Source: Bacteroidota bacterium
GTDB lineage: Bacteria; Bacteroidota; Bacteroidia; Chitinophagales; Chitinophagaceae
Reading direction: 5' to 3'
DNA length: 64,000 bases
Assembly: GCA_016868455.1 (NCBI GenBank)
Contig: VGGV01000001.1
Span: 1 to 64,000 of the forward strand
Shown here: positions 57,044-64,000 of the stretch, in pieces
How the letters are laid out: every line of letters begins with the position of its first letter
Position numbering within the stretch: the first letter of the stretch is position 1
Made by a program: the position numbers and the translations under genes
Notes under the pieces: generated by a model
The model's database searches: none
Told to the model about the DNA's origin: nothing
The model's input: only the letters and a program-made list of their open reading frames with translations

Positions 57044-58312
57044 ATGACCGAGCGGCTTCTCCAATTCATCTGGCAGTTTCAATATTTCAACAGAAATGAC
57101 CTGGCAACCACAGCCGGCGAAGCAGTGCAAATATATTTTACCGGGCACTATAATACCAACCAGGGCCCTGATTTCAGCGATGCCAAAATCAAAATAGGAG
57201 CAACCACCTGGGCCGGAACTGTTGAATTGCATGTGAAATCATCAGACTGGAAAAAGCATAAACATATCGGCGATGCCAATTATGATAATGTAGTGCTGCA
57301 TGTGGTATGGGATCATGTCTCCGGGCCTGGCGAAGCGCCAACTAATATTCCTACACTTGAATTAAATGGCAGAGTTTCAAAAATCCTGTTGCAGCGGTTT
57401 GAAGAGCTGATGAATGCCGCTTCGTTTATTCCCTGCGAAAAAATGATTGGCGCTGTAAGAGAGATCACCTGGCGAAGCTGGAAGGACCGGTTGCTGGCAG
57501 AACGGCTGATGCGTAAGGCCGGTATTGTTGAGCAATACCTGAAGGAGAACAATTACCACTGGGAGGAAACCTTCTGGTGGTTGTTCGCAAAAAGTTTCGG
57601 AACTAAAGTAAATGCATCAGCTTTTGAAGAAATGGCCCGAAGCATTCCTGTGAATGTGCTCGCCAAACATAAATCACAGATTCATCAGCTGGAAGCCCTG
57701 CTGCTGGGGCAGGCGGGGTTGCTGAAGGAAAAGCATAATGATAACTATTATAAACTGCTGCAGCGGGAGTATAAATTCCTGAAGGAAAAATATAAACTGA
57801 AGCCCATACACCAGCCGGTGCATTTTCTGCGGATGCGGCCGGGTAATTTTCCAACTATAAGGCTGGCACAACTGGCTGCATTGATACAAAACTCGGCACA
57901 CCTGTTCTCCAAAATAAAAGAGACAGAGCAGGCAAAAGATGTTAAGGCTTTGTTTGATGTAACCGCTCATGACTACTGGCATTACCACTACCGTTTTGGA
58001 GAGCAGGCGGCATTTAAAAAGAAAAATCTTGGCGCCGCCATGATTGATAATATCATCATTAATACGGTTGCCCCGGTGTTATTTGCCTATGGCAGTTATC
58101 ACAGCGAAGAAAAATACAAGGCCAAAGCGTTGAAATGGCTGGAGAAAACAGCCGCCGAAAGCAACAGCATAACCAAAGGATTTGTTAGCCTGGGCATTGA
58201 AAACAAAAATGCTTTTGACAGCCAGGCCCTGATTGAACTAAAGAATGAGTATTGCAGTAAAAAACGCTGTTTGGAATGCGGGGTGGGGAATGCGATATTG
58301 AAAGAACAGTAA
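57044..58312 (+). CDS. DUF2851 family protein
   Basis: A 422-aa protein of the DUF2851 family, found almost only in Bacteroidota. Recognisable segments are LLQFIWQFQYFNRNDLATTA, GHYNTNQGPDFSDAKIKIG, WAGTVELHVKSSDWKKH, NVVLHVVWDH and RPGNFPTIRLAQLAALI. The Cys pattern at the end is YCSKKRCLECGVGNAIL. The N-terminal half with GPDFxDAxI and VELHxxSSDW has the look of a nuclease-like fold, but no function has been shown. The start ATG at 57044 follows the word-built inverted repeat by 3 bp. Confidence 0.88.
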   Translation: MTERLLQFIWQFQYFNRNDLATTAGEAVQIYFTGHYNTNQGPDFSDAKIKIGATTWAGTVELHVKSSDWKKHKHIGDANYDNVVLHVVWDHVSGPGEAPTNIPTLELNGRVSKILLQRFEELMNAASFIPCEKMIGAVREITWRSWKDRLLAERLMRKAGIVEQYLKENNYHWEETFWWLFAKSFGTKVNASAFEEMARSIPVNVLAKHKSQIHQLEALLLGQAGLLKEKHNDNYYKLLQREYKFLKEKYKLKPIHQPVHFLRMRPGNFPTIRLAQLAALIQNSAHLFSKIKETEQAKDVKALFDVTAHDYWHYHYRFGEQAAFKKKNLGAAMIDNIIINTVAPVLFAYGSYHSEEKYKAKALKWLEKTAAESNSITKGFVSLGIENKNAFDSQALIELKNEYCSKKRCLECGVGNAILKEQ

Positions 58313-58344
58313 TGATTTAATTTCATTTCAAGCTTCCGGAGTAC

Positions 58345-58435
58345 TTGTAATGCCGAGGTACGAGGCATCTCATGGAATTCAACCAGCCAATATAATTGGA
58401 GTCTTTGAGACTTCTCCTTCGTCGAATTGACAAAC
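58345..58435. repeat. Dispersed palindromic intergenic element, copy B
   Basis: In reverse complement it begins TTGTCAATTCGACGAAGGAG, continues AAGTCTCAAAG and ends GAGATGCCTCGTACCTCGG and CATTACAAG. It matches copy A at 21455-21562, without the CAGGCAGG insert, and points the opposite way. Confidence 0.65.
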
Positions 58436-58438
58436 ACT

Positions 58439-58648
58439 TTATGGTTTGATTTTTTTTCCTTTAAGAACAAAAATTAAGGCAACAAAAAAACAAATAGCTA
58501 CTATAATAAGAAAATATCCTGTAAAGGAATTATGTACCCATTGTCCCAATTGATTGTCGAAGTAGCTTCCTTCAATTTTCCTTCCGGAGATAATTAAATA
58601 AATACCAATGATAAATAGAAAAAAAGAGTAATTGTGGAAAATACTATT
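58439..58648 (-). pseudogene. Small two-helix membrane protein, probable 5'-truncated remnant
   Basis: An open frame without a normal start codon reads SIFHNYSFFLFIIGIYLIIS, GRKIEGSYFDNQLGQWVHNS, FTGYFLIIVAICFFVALIFV and LKGKKIKP. It forms two hydrophobic helices with a short linker and a basic tail, the look of a small integral membrane protein. A TAA closes the frame just upstream. Either the gene begins at a rare codon or its 5' part is lost. The stop is next to the dispersed palindromic element. Confidence 0.35.
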
Positions 58649-58694
58649 TTAACAATCATTGATTATTTTTTAACTCATTTCAATCTCTATATTT

Positions 58695-59108
58695 CTATCC
58701 CCAACTTCCCCAATCCACCTTCACCTCAATATCGGGGTGGATGCTTTTCATTACGGGGCAGTTATCACCCGTATTCTTCAGGATCGTTTTTGTTTTTTCA
58801 TCCATATCTCTTAAAGATTCGGGTATATAAACAGTGAGCTCAATACCGCCAACCCGGCGGGGGTCGGCCTTCATTATTTTCAGCACATCCACTTTTATAC
58901 CGTCAAGGTCAAAGCCCATGCTGCGGGCCTTAATGGCCATGGTGGTTACCATGCAAGATGCAAGGCTGGTAGCCAGTGTATCGGTAGGTGAGAAGCGTTC
59001 GCCTTTGCCATGGTTATCGGTGGGTGCATCGGTTTCAAAAGAAGAACCGCTTTTCAAATGGGTGCTTACTGCCCGTAATGCGCCATTGTAAACAACTGTG
59101 GAAGTCAT
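58695..59108 (-). CDS. OsmC-family peroxide-reductase-like protein
   Basis: A 137-aa protein of the OsmC/YhfA family. It starts MTSTVVYNGALRAVSTHLKS and has the segment GERFSPTDTLATSLASCMVT with the first reactive Cys. AKSMGFDLDGIKVDVLK-like sequence (here ARSMGFDLDGIKVDVLKIM) follows, and the second Cys is in NTGDNCPVMKSIHPDIEV. The two Cys form the peroxidatic pair that reduces organic hydroperoxides. It is a single cytosolic gene, divergent from the next. Confidence 0.93.
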   Translation of the reverse strand: MTSTVVYNGALRAVSTHLKSGSSFETDAPTDNHGKGERFSPTDTLATSLASCMVTTMAIKARSMGFDLDGIKVDVLKIMKADPRRVGGIELTVYIPESLRDMDEKTKTILKNTGDNCPVMKSIHPDIEVKVDWGSWG

Positions 59109-59159
59109 TATAAATAATTTGCCCTAAATTTACGTTTAGTACTCATTAAAAGTATTTCT

Positions 59160-59975
59160 GTGAAGAAACTGACAATTACACTGCTGTTGCTTGCCCCTGT
59201 TTTATGGGTATCGGCCCAGGATACCACTTCCAAAAAAAAACCAGCCACCAAAGCGGATAAAAAAGAAGAACGCCGTCAGCGGATCAATGAAATGATGAAA
59301 CAGGCGGAAGAAGGTGTATTGGTGTACAGCCGTCAAAACCTGTTCGGGCTTCAGTTCAGGACAAATGGGTATGGCGGTTTTTTGGAGCTGGGCCGGATGA
59401 AGACCAACCGGAGGACCAATATTTACCGGGCTGACTTCACAGAAATAAAACATCAGAAAGAAGATAAACAGCCGAATGCCGGTTTTATTTTCGGCAACCC
59501 CTATATCTATGCCAAAAAGAATTATTTCTATCAGTTAACACTGGGTTTCGGCCAGCAGTATATACTTGGCCAGAAAGGCAATAAAAACGGGGTGGCTGTT
59601 TCAGCAATCTACAACGGCGGACTGGCGCTGGGATTATTAAGGCCTTATTATATTGAGGTGAAAGACCCCGTCAGGCCCGGCGAAACCAAAGTGATCAAGT
59701 ACTCTTCGGCTGACAGCTCGCTGTTTGTAGGCCCCACTATTCATGGCGGTGCAGGATTTGGCAAGGGCTGGAACGAGATAAAAATAAAACCCGGCGCATT
59801 TGCCAAGGCAGCGCTCCGGTTCGATTTTGGCCGCTTTAATGAAGTAGTATCCGGTATTGAAGTAGGTGTAAGCGCCGAGTTTTACAGCGATAAAATCCCT
59901 ATTATGGTAGCCCAAAAAGACAGGCAGTTCTTCTACCAGGGCTATATTGCCGTACTGTTTGGCAGGCGCAAGTAA
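59160..59975 (+). CDS. Hypothetical exported protein with beta-rich C-terminus
   Basis: A 271-aa protein with a GTG start and signal peptide (KLTITLLLLAPVLWVSAQ). A short charged linker (SKKKPATKADKKEERRQRIN) follows, then a domain of alternating aromatic beta strands (FGLQFRTNGYGGFLELG, YFYQLTLGFGQQYIL) that ends FFYQGYIAVLFGRRK. The many Gly/aromatic repeats suggest a small outer-membrane barrel. I do not recognise the family. It lies 18 bp upstream of lipA, so it may be cotranscribed with it. Confidence 0.75.
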   Translation: MKKLTITLLLLAPVLWVSAQDTTSKKKPATKADKKEERRQRINEMMKQAEEGVLVYSRQNLFGLQFRTNGYGGFLELGRMKTNRRTNIYRADFTEIKHQKEDKQPNAGFIFGNPYIYAKKNYFYQLTLGFGQQYILGQKGNKNGVAVSAIYNGGLALGLLRPYYIEVKDPVRPGETKVIKYSSADSSLFVGPTIHGGAGFGKGWNEIKIKPGAFAKAALRFDFGRFNEVVSGIEVGVSAEFYSDKIPIMVAQKDRQFFYQGYIAVLFGRRK

Positions 59976-59993
59976 TGGATGTATTTTTGCCGG

Positions 59994-60914
59994 ATGACTG
60001 AACTTCCCGTAGTTACAGCAGTTGATAATACGAGGGTGAAAAAACCAGAATGGCTCCGGGTAAAACTTCCTATAGGAGAAGAATACAGGCATGTGCGCAG
60101 CCTGGTTGATAATTACCAGCTTCATACAATTTGCGAAAGCGGCAATTGTCCCAATATGGGCGAATGCTGGGGCGCCGGAACCGCAACCTTCATGATACTG
60201 GGTAACACCTGTACAAGAAGCTGCGGTTTTTGTGCAGTAGCAACTGGAAAGCCAGAAGAGGTTGACTGGGATGAACCGCAACGGGTAGCTGAAGCCATTC
60301 ACCTGATGAAAGTAAAACATGCGGTGATTACTTCTGTTGACAGGGATGAACTGAAAGACGGTGGTTCTATTATTTGGTGCAATACTATCAAGGCAGTAAA
60401 AGCCCTGAATCCACAAACAACACTTGAAACGCTGATACCCGATTTTAAAGGCGATAAAGAAAACATTCAGCGCATTATTGATGCTGCGCCGGAAGTGGTA
60501 AGCCATAATATTGAAACCGTAGAGAGCCTTACAAGGCAGGTGCGTATACAGGCCAAGTACTGGCGAAGCATGGAAGTGATACGGATATTGAAAGATGGAG
60601 GAATGAGAACCAAGAGCGGCATTATGCTTGGACTTGGCGAAGCAAAAGAGGAAGTGATACAGACCATGACTGATTTGCGGGATAACGGATGCGATGTGAT
60701 CACCATTGGTCAGTACCTGCAGCCGACGAAGAAACATTTACCTGTTCACCGTTTTGTTCATCCGGATGAGTTTGCAGAGTACCGGGAGATCGGTTACAAT
60801 CTTGGTTTGGATTATGTGGAGAGCGGCCCGCTGGTACGGTCTTCTTATCATAGCGAAAGGCATGTGCTTGCGGGATTGGGTCGCAAAGTGTGGATCAAGA
60901 GCCGGGAGCCATGA
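59994..60914 (+). CDS. lipA: Lipoyl synthase
   Basis: A 306-aa radical SAM enzyme that inserts sulfur into octanoyl groups to make lipoyl cofactors. The auxiliary cluster motif is [18 protein letters not shown] (CxxxxCxxxxxC) and the radical SAM motif is [18 protein letters not shown] (CxxxCxxC). It ends with [13 protein letters not shown], the RSSY motif of the C-terminal ligand Ser. I chose ATG at 59994. Its stop overlaps the start of the next gene by 4 bp. Confidence 0.96.
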   Translation: MTELPVVTAVDNTRVKKPEWLRVKLPIGEEYRHVRSLVDNYQLHTICESGNCPNMGECWGAGTATFMILGNTCTRSCGFCAVATGKPEEVDWDEPQRVAEAIHLMKVKHAVITSVDRDELKDGGSIIWCNTIKAVKALNPQTTLETLIPDFKGDKENIQRIIDAAPEVVSHNIETVESLTRQVRIQAKYWRSMEVIRILKDGGMRTKSGIMLGLGEAKEEVIQTMTDLRDNGCDVITIGQYLQPTKKHLPVHRFVHPDEFAEYREIGYNLGLDYVESGPLVRSSYHSERHVLAGLGRKVWIKSREP

Positions 60915-61903
60915 GAAAATTTTTATTTATAGTAATTATTAATTATTTATTAGTAATTATTACTTCTTACAATGTCTTTGCACAATTAAAGTGGCAGAAT
61001 GTAGATTCCCTGTTCCAGCCGCTGCCTCCTGCGGTACATGTGTATAAAACCACGGAACCGCTGGATGGAAAGCCTAATGTTGCTTATTATGTTGAAGTGG
61101 ATTTGAAAGACAGGAAACTTGATTTTACTGTTGATACTACATACAAGAGAAGATTAACCCCGGCTGCATTTTATGAAAAGAACGACAGGCCGCTGCTGGT
61201 GGTGAACACCACATTTTTTTCTTTCGCCACCCACCAAAATCTGAATGTGGTGATAAAGGATAAAAAGCTGGTTGGCTATAATGTTCATACGATACCGGGA
61301 AGAGGAAAGGACACATTTACTTACCGCCATCCCTGGGGGAGCGCCATAGGAATTTCCAAGGAAAGAGAAGCTGATATTGGATGGCTGGTTACTGATTCAT
61401 CGTGGAAGTATCCGTTTGCTTCTCAGTTGTCAAAATGGGTGATTAAAGATTCATCTGTATTCTTTGATACAAGAAAAGCCAGAAAAGACCACACCCCGCT
61501 ATTTCTTGGTGGGGTCTCAAAAATTGAAAAATGGAAAATGCAAACCGCAGTCGGCGGCGGTCCTGTTCTTCTGCAAAACGGTGAAATTAAAATCACCAAC
61601 AATGAAGAATTAAAGTTTGCCGGTAAAGCCATTGATGATAAACATCCCCGCACAGCAATGGGTTACACAAGTGACAATAAACTCATCATACTCGTAATAG
61701 AAGGCCGTAACCCTGGCAAAGCCGAAGGCGCCACACTTACACAGGAAGCACAAATATTAAAGGACCTTGGCAGTTGGGAGGCTTTAAACCTTGACGGAGG
61801 TGGAAGCAGTTGTATGCTGGTGAACGGAAAAGAAACTATCAAGGTTTCAGATGCCGGTGGGCAGCGACCGGTGCCTGCGGTTTTTATCATCCGGAAAAAA
61901 TAA
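60911..61903 (+). CDS. Phosphodiester glycosidase (NAGPA-domain) family protein, exported
   Basis: A 330-aa protein with an N-terminal signal ([20 protein letters not shown]) and a NAGPA domain, the fold of the uncovering enzyme that removes GlcNAc from phosphodiesters. Typical segments are [61 protein letters not shown] and [20 protein letters not shown]. It is translationally coupled to lipA (ATGA), which is unusual, since their roles have no clear link. The substrate is not known. Confidence 0.9.
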   Translation: MRKFLFIVIINYLLVIITSYNVFAQLKWQNVDSLFQPLPPAVHVYKTTEPLDGKPNVAYYVEVDLKDRKLDFTVDTTYKRRLTPAAFYEKNDRPLLVVNTTFFSFATHQNLNVVIKDKKLVGYNVHTIPGRGKDTFTYRHPWGSAIGISKEREADIGWLVTDSSWKYPFASQLSKWVIKDSSVFFDTRKARKDHTPLFLGGVSKIEKWKMQTAVGGGPVLLQNGEIKITNNEELKFAGKAIDDKHPRTAMGYTSDNKLIILVIEGRNPGKAEGATLTQEAQILKDLGSWEALNLDGGGSSCMLVNGKETIKVSDAGGQRPVPAVFIIRKK

Positions 61904-61942
61904 TATCCTTTTTGTGGGAAACTAAACCCTTACCTGCTGTTT

Positions 61943-61961
61943 CATGCCCCCCTTTGGCATG
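61943..61961 (+). terminator. Terminator of the lipA operon
   Basis: The stem CATGCC/GGCATG with loop CCCCTTT is followed by GTTTTG, 40 bp past the stop. The U-tract is short. Confidence 0.55.
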
Positions 61962-61995
61962 GTTTTGCTGATTTTTGGATATAAAAAATCATACT

Positions 61996-62532
61996 ATGAG
62001 AAAACTACTTGTGTCTTTGTTTGCAGTTGTCGGGGCAACTGCTATTGTGCTGATTGCCTGTTCAAAAAATGGCTCCCGAAGTGGCTCCGGTGAAGAAAAG
62101 CCCACTACACTGAAAATCCATATGACGGATAACCCCATCAATGCCGAAGAGGTGAATGTGGATTTGCTTCAGGTCAGGGTGAACTTCCGGAACGACTCAA
62201 CCGGCTGGGTTGACCTGAACACCAATGCCGGTATATATGACCTCCTGGGCCTGCAAAACGGAGTGGATACCCTGATTGCCAGCGGCCCTATACCTTCCAA
62301 TGCAGTAAAGGAAATAAGACTGGTTCTGGGGCCCAACAACAGCATCAAAATAAGTGGCGTGATGCACCCCCTGATGGTGCCCAGCGGCCAGCAATCTGGT
62401 TTTAAGATATAGGTGGACAGGCAACTAACCGCCCCGCTTGATTCCATAATGATTGATTTTGATGCAGCCCTCTCTGTTATCAAGGCCGGGCCTGTAAAAT
62501 ACATTCTGAAACCTGTTATCAGGGTATTGTAA
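61996..62532 (+). pseudogene. DUF4382 lipoprotein interrupted by an amber stop
   Basis: A lipoprotein (signal MRKLLVSLFAVVGATAIVLI then AC lipobox) of the DUF4382 family: LKIHMTDNPINAEEVNVDLL, QVRVNFRNDSTGWVDLNTNA, GIYDLLGLQNGVDTLIAS and IRLVLGPNNSIKISG. At 62410-62412 a TAG follows GFKI, and beyond it the same frame continues VDRQLTAPLDSIMIDFDAAL then SVIKAGPVKYILKPVIRVL to TAA. The position fits a CAG (Gln) codon in an intact gene, so one base changed. Without readthrough the domain loses its last two strands. Confidence 0.8.
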
Positions 62533-62553
62533 GATTCAATTTCTGTGAGGGAT

Positions 62554-62580
62554 AAGCAGCACTCCTAAGGGAGGCTGCTT
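62554..62580 (+). terminator. Terminator after the DUF4382 gene
   Basis: Outer stem AAGCAGC/GCTGCTT with an inner CTCC/GGAG pair and loop TAAG, followed by TTTTTAT. It separates the DUF4382 gene from the convergent ROK gene. Confidence 0.8.
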
Positions 62581-62583
62581 TTT

Positions 62584-63540
62584 TTATTCCGTTACCAAAG
62601 CGCTGGCGCCCAGTATAGCGGCATCGGCTTCCTGCAGGTCGCTGAATAATAATTTTATTTTTCCCTTGTATATCTGGATGAGGTTAGCCTCCATGGCCTG
62701 CCGGGTCGGGTTCATAATTAAATCGCCGGTCTTGGTTAGCCCGCCAAACAGTATAATGGCTTCCGGTGAGGAGAACATAACAAAGTTCGCCAGCGCCTCA
62801 CCCAGTATCTGCCCGGTAAATTCAAACACTTCATTGGCGATTTTATCGCCTTTGGCGGCGCACTCATAAACCGTTTGGCTTGTAATCAGGTCATTAATAC
62901 TGTAATCCCGAAGCAGGCTTTCCACATCCGGATTTTGCGTCAGCATTTCAATGGCGGTTTCCCTTACACCCGTAGCGGAGGCATATGCTTCCAGAGAGCC
63001 GCGGATACCGGTTCCTTTGTGCAGTCTGCCGCCGGGCCTCACAATAACATGGCCCAGTTCGCCGGCAAAGCCATCATGTCCCAGTACAATTTTGCCATCA
63101 ATAACAATACCGCTGCCCACACCCGTGCCAAGGGTGATGACGATAAAATGCTTCATCCCTTTGGCGCAGCCGTACATCATTTCACCCACGGCAGCAGCGT
63201 TGGCATCGTTGGTAAGCCTCACCTTCATTCCGAACTTTTCTGACACCATTTTGGCCAAGGGGATAATGCCCCGCCATTTCAGGTTAGCTGCATATTCAAT
63301 ATTGCCGGTGTAGTAGTTACCGTTGGGGGCGCCGATACCGATCCCGGTAAACTGCTCCGGCCCGCCGGCCCCGGTTATCATCGGCGCCAGTTTTTCATGC
63401 AGCTCTGCAATAAAATCCTGCACCATTTCATGTTTGTTGGTCAGCAGCCGGTCCTGCCGCAGGATATTGCCGTGTTTATCTACTACCCCAAACTTGGTGT
63501 TGGTGCCGCCGATGTCAATGCCGATAGCATATTTTGCCAT
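62584..63540 (-). CDS. ROK-family sugar kinase (glucokinase-like)
   Basis: A 318-aa ROK kinase. The phosphate-binding ATP motif is YAIGIDIGGTNTKFGVVD. NDANAAAVGEMMYG holds the catalytic Asp, VITLGTGVGSGIVIDGK the second ATP motif, and HDGFAGELGHVIV the ROK His. The zinc site, usually CxCGxxGCxE, is here KGTGIRGSLEAYASATG: all Cys are replaced, so zinc is probably not bound. This occurs in some Bacteroidota members. Glucose or an N-acetylhexosamine is the likely substrate. It is divergent from a FucP-type transporter. Confidence 0.9.
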   Translation of the reverse strand: MAKYAIGIDIGGTNTKFGVVDKHGNILRQDRLLTNKHEMVQDFIAELHEKLAPMITGAGGPEQFTGIGIGAPNGNYYTGNIEYAANLKWRGIIPLAKMVSEKFGMKVRLTNDANAAAVGEMMYGCAKGMKHFIVITLGTGVGSGIVIDGKIVLGHDGFAGELGHVIVRPGGRLHKGTGIRGSLEAYASATGVRETAIEMLTQNPDVESLLRDYSINDLITSQTVYECAAKGDKIANEVFEFTGQILGEALANFVMFSSPEAIILFGGLTKTGDLIMNPTRQAMEANLIQIYKGKIKLLFSDLQEADAAILGASALVTE

Positions 63541-63577
63541 AAAAGAGAATTCGGTTATGCGCCTAAATTACAATTTT

Positions 63578-63600
63578 AAGCAGGAACAATGTTTCTGCTT
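63578..63600. promoter_or_regulatory. Near-perfect palindrome between the ROK and transporter genes
   Basis: Arms AAGCAGGAAC and GTTTCTGCTT (9 of 10 paired) around AAT in the 125-bp divergent spacer. It is a candidate operator for joint control of the kinase and transporter. Confidence 0.4.
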
Positions 63601-63665
63601 TTCTTATTAAAATAGTTTATGGCAATTACCGATTCTTCATTAAGTTCGGGAAACATTTAAATAAA

Positions 63666-64000
63666 ATGAACAATACCCAGACTCTACCTGGTCAGCGGAT
63701 AAGTTACTTGCTGCCTTTAACTGTAATCGGTGCTTTGTTTTTCATTTTCGGTTTTGTAACCTGGGCCAACAGCCAGTTGATTCCCTATTTAAAAATAGCA
63801 TGCGAATTAACCGATACCCAGTCGTTCCTGGTGGCAACTGCTTTTTTTGCAGCTTATTTTGTTATGGCCATTCCTTCTTCTGTTATTTTAAAAAAAACCG
63901 GATTTCAAAAAGGAATGTCTCTGGGCCTGCTGGTAATGGCAGCGGGAGCGTTGTTGTTTGTTCCCGCTGCAAATGCAAGAAGCTATCCCCTGTTTCTTAC
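63666..64000 (+). CDS. FucP/GluP-type sugar:H+ symporter, cut by the window end
   Basis: The first 111 residues of an MFS sugar transporter. ATG at 63666 begins MNNTQTLPGQRISYLLPLTV, then IGALFFIFGFVTWANSQLIP, YLKIACELTDTQSFLVATA and FFAAYFVMAIPSSVILKKTG. The FFxFGFxTWxNxxLIPYL and TAFFxAYFxxAxPS motifs mark the fucose/glucose/galactose permease group in Bacteroidota. It is divergent from the ROK kinase, which would phosphorylate the imported sugar. Confidence 0.9.
   Translation, partial: MNNTQTLPGQRISYLLPLTVIGALFFIFGFVTWANSQLIPYLKIACELTDTQSFLVATAFFAAYFVMAIPSSVILKKTGFQKGMSLGLLVMAAGALLFVPAANARSYPLFL

Overview
The window is a chromosomal stretch of a Bacteroidota bacterium, most likely a member of Chitinophagaceae. 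This rests on a SusC/SusD pair preceded by a FecR remnant, lineage-typical families (DUF1684, DUF2520, DUF2851, DUF4382, an N-terminally extended signal peptidase I, a NagB-PIG-L fusion, a topoisomerase I with a Lys-rich tail), many lipoproteins with N-terminal Cys signals, and several promoter-like sites of the Bacteroidota form TTTG-N18-21-TAnnTTTG. No rRNA, CRISPR array or intact prophage was seen. One tRNA (Arg, anticodon ACG) was found.

Layout. 0-5.3 kb: an orphan two-helix membrane protein bracketed by inverted boundary motifs, tRNA-Arg, a Bax1-type membrane protein, a GlcN6P deaminase/deacetylase fusion, and a truncated IS3-family copy beside its promoter. 5.3-14.6 kb: a decayed FecR, SusC, SusD and a large VCBS/ASPIC lipoprotein, then a frameshifted lipoprotein between direct repeats. 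14.8-22.3 kb: GH20 hexosaminidase, CocE-type hydrolase, NTF2-like protein, pirin, glycosylasparaginase, CutC. 22.4-31.6 kb: a divergent sugar-oxidation cluster with GMC dehydrogenase, its small subunit, cytochrome c, DUF1080 hydrolase, two Gfo/Idh- or TIM-barrel-type pairs and a sugar/nucleoside permease. 31.6-37.7 kb: pyruvate kinase, phosphofructokinase, prolyl oligopeptidase, RmlD-like reductase. 37.7-41.9 kb: a scarred region with a second full-length IS between two truncated genes, then a second junction between a broken universal stress protein and a broken NtrC-type regulator. 42-64 kb: mostly housekeeping genes (lepB, cdd, ogt, csaA, topA, fdx, iscX, kdsC, a UbiA-family prenyltransferase, maf, lipA), a decayed RelE toxin with surviving antitoxin, a DUF4382 gene with an amber stop, and a ROK kinase divergent from a FucP-type transporter cut by the window end.

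How it works together. The organism looks like an aerobic polysaccharide/glycan degrader. SusC/SusD import oligosaccharides, GH20 and glycosylasparaginase release GlcNAc, and the NagB fusion and ROK kinase feed glycolysis (pfkA, pyk). The 22-31 kb cluster resembles the periplasmic 3-keto-glycoside route: oxidation of the sugar at C3 by an Fe-S/FAD dehydrogenase that passes electrons to cytochrome c, cleavage by a DUF1080 enzyme, then intracellular reduction and isomerisation.

Two features stand out. First, there is a family of intergenic inverted repeats whose arms are built from degenerate 7-nt words (47.5, 54.4, 55.4 and, less regularly, 57.0 kb). They share architecture but not sequence. 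Second, there is a concentration of 5'-truncated and nonsense or frameshift-damaged genes around two near-identical inverted IS copies, which suggests recent rearrangement or, in part, assembly joins.
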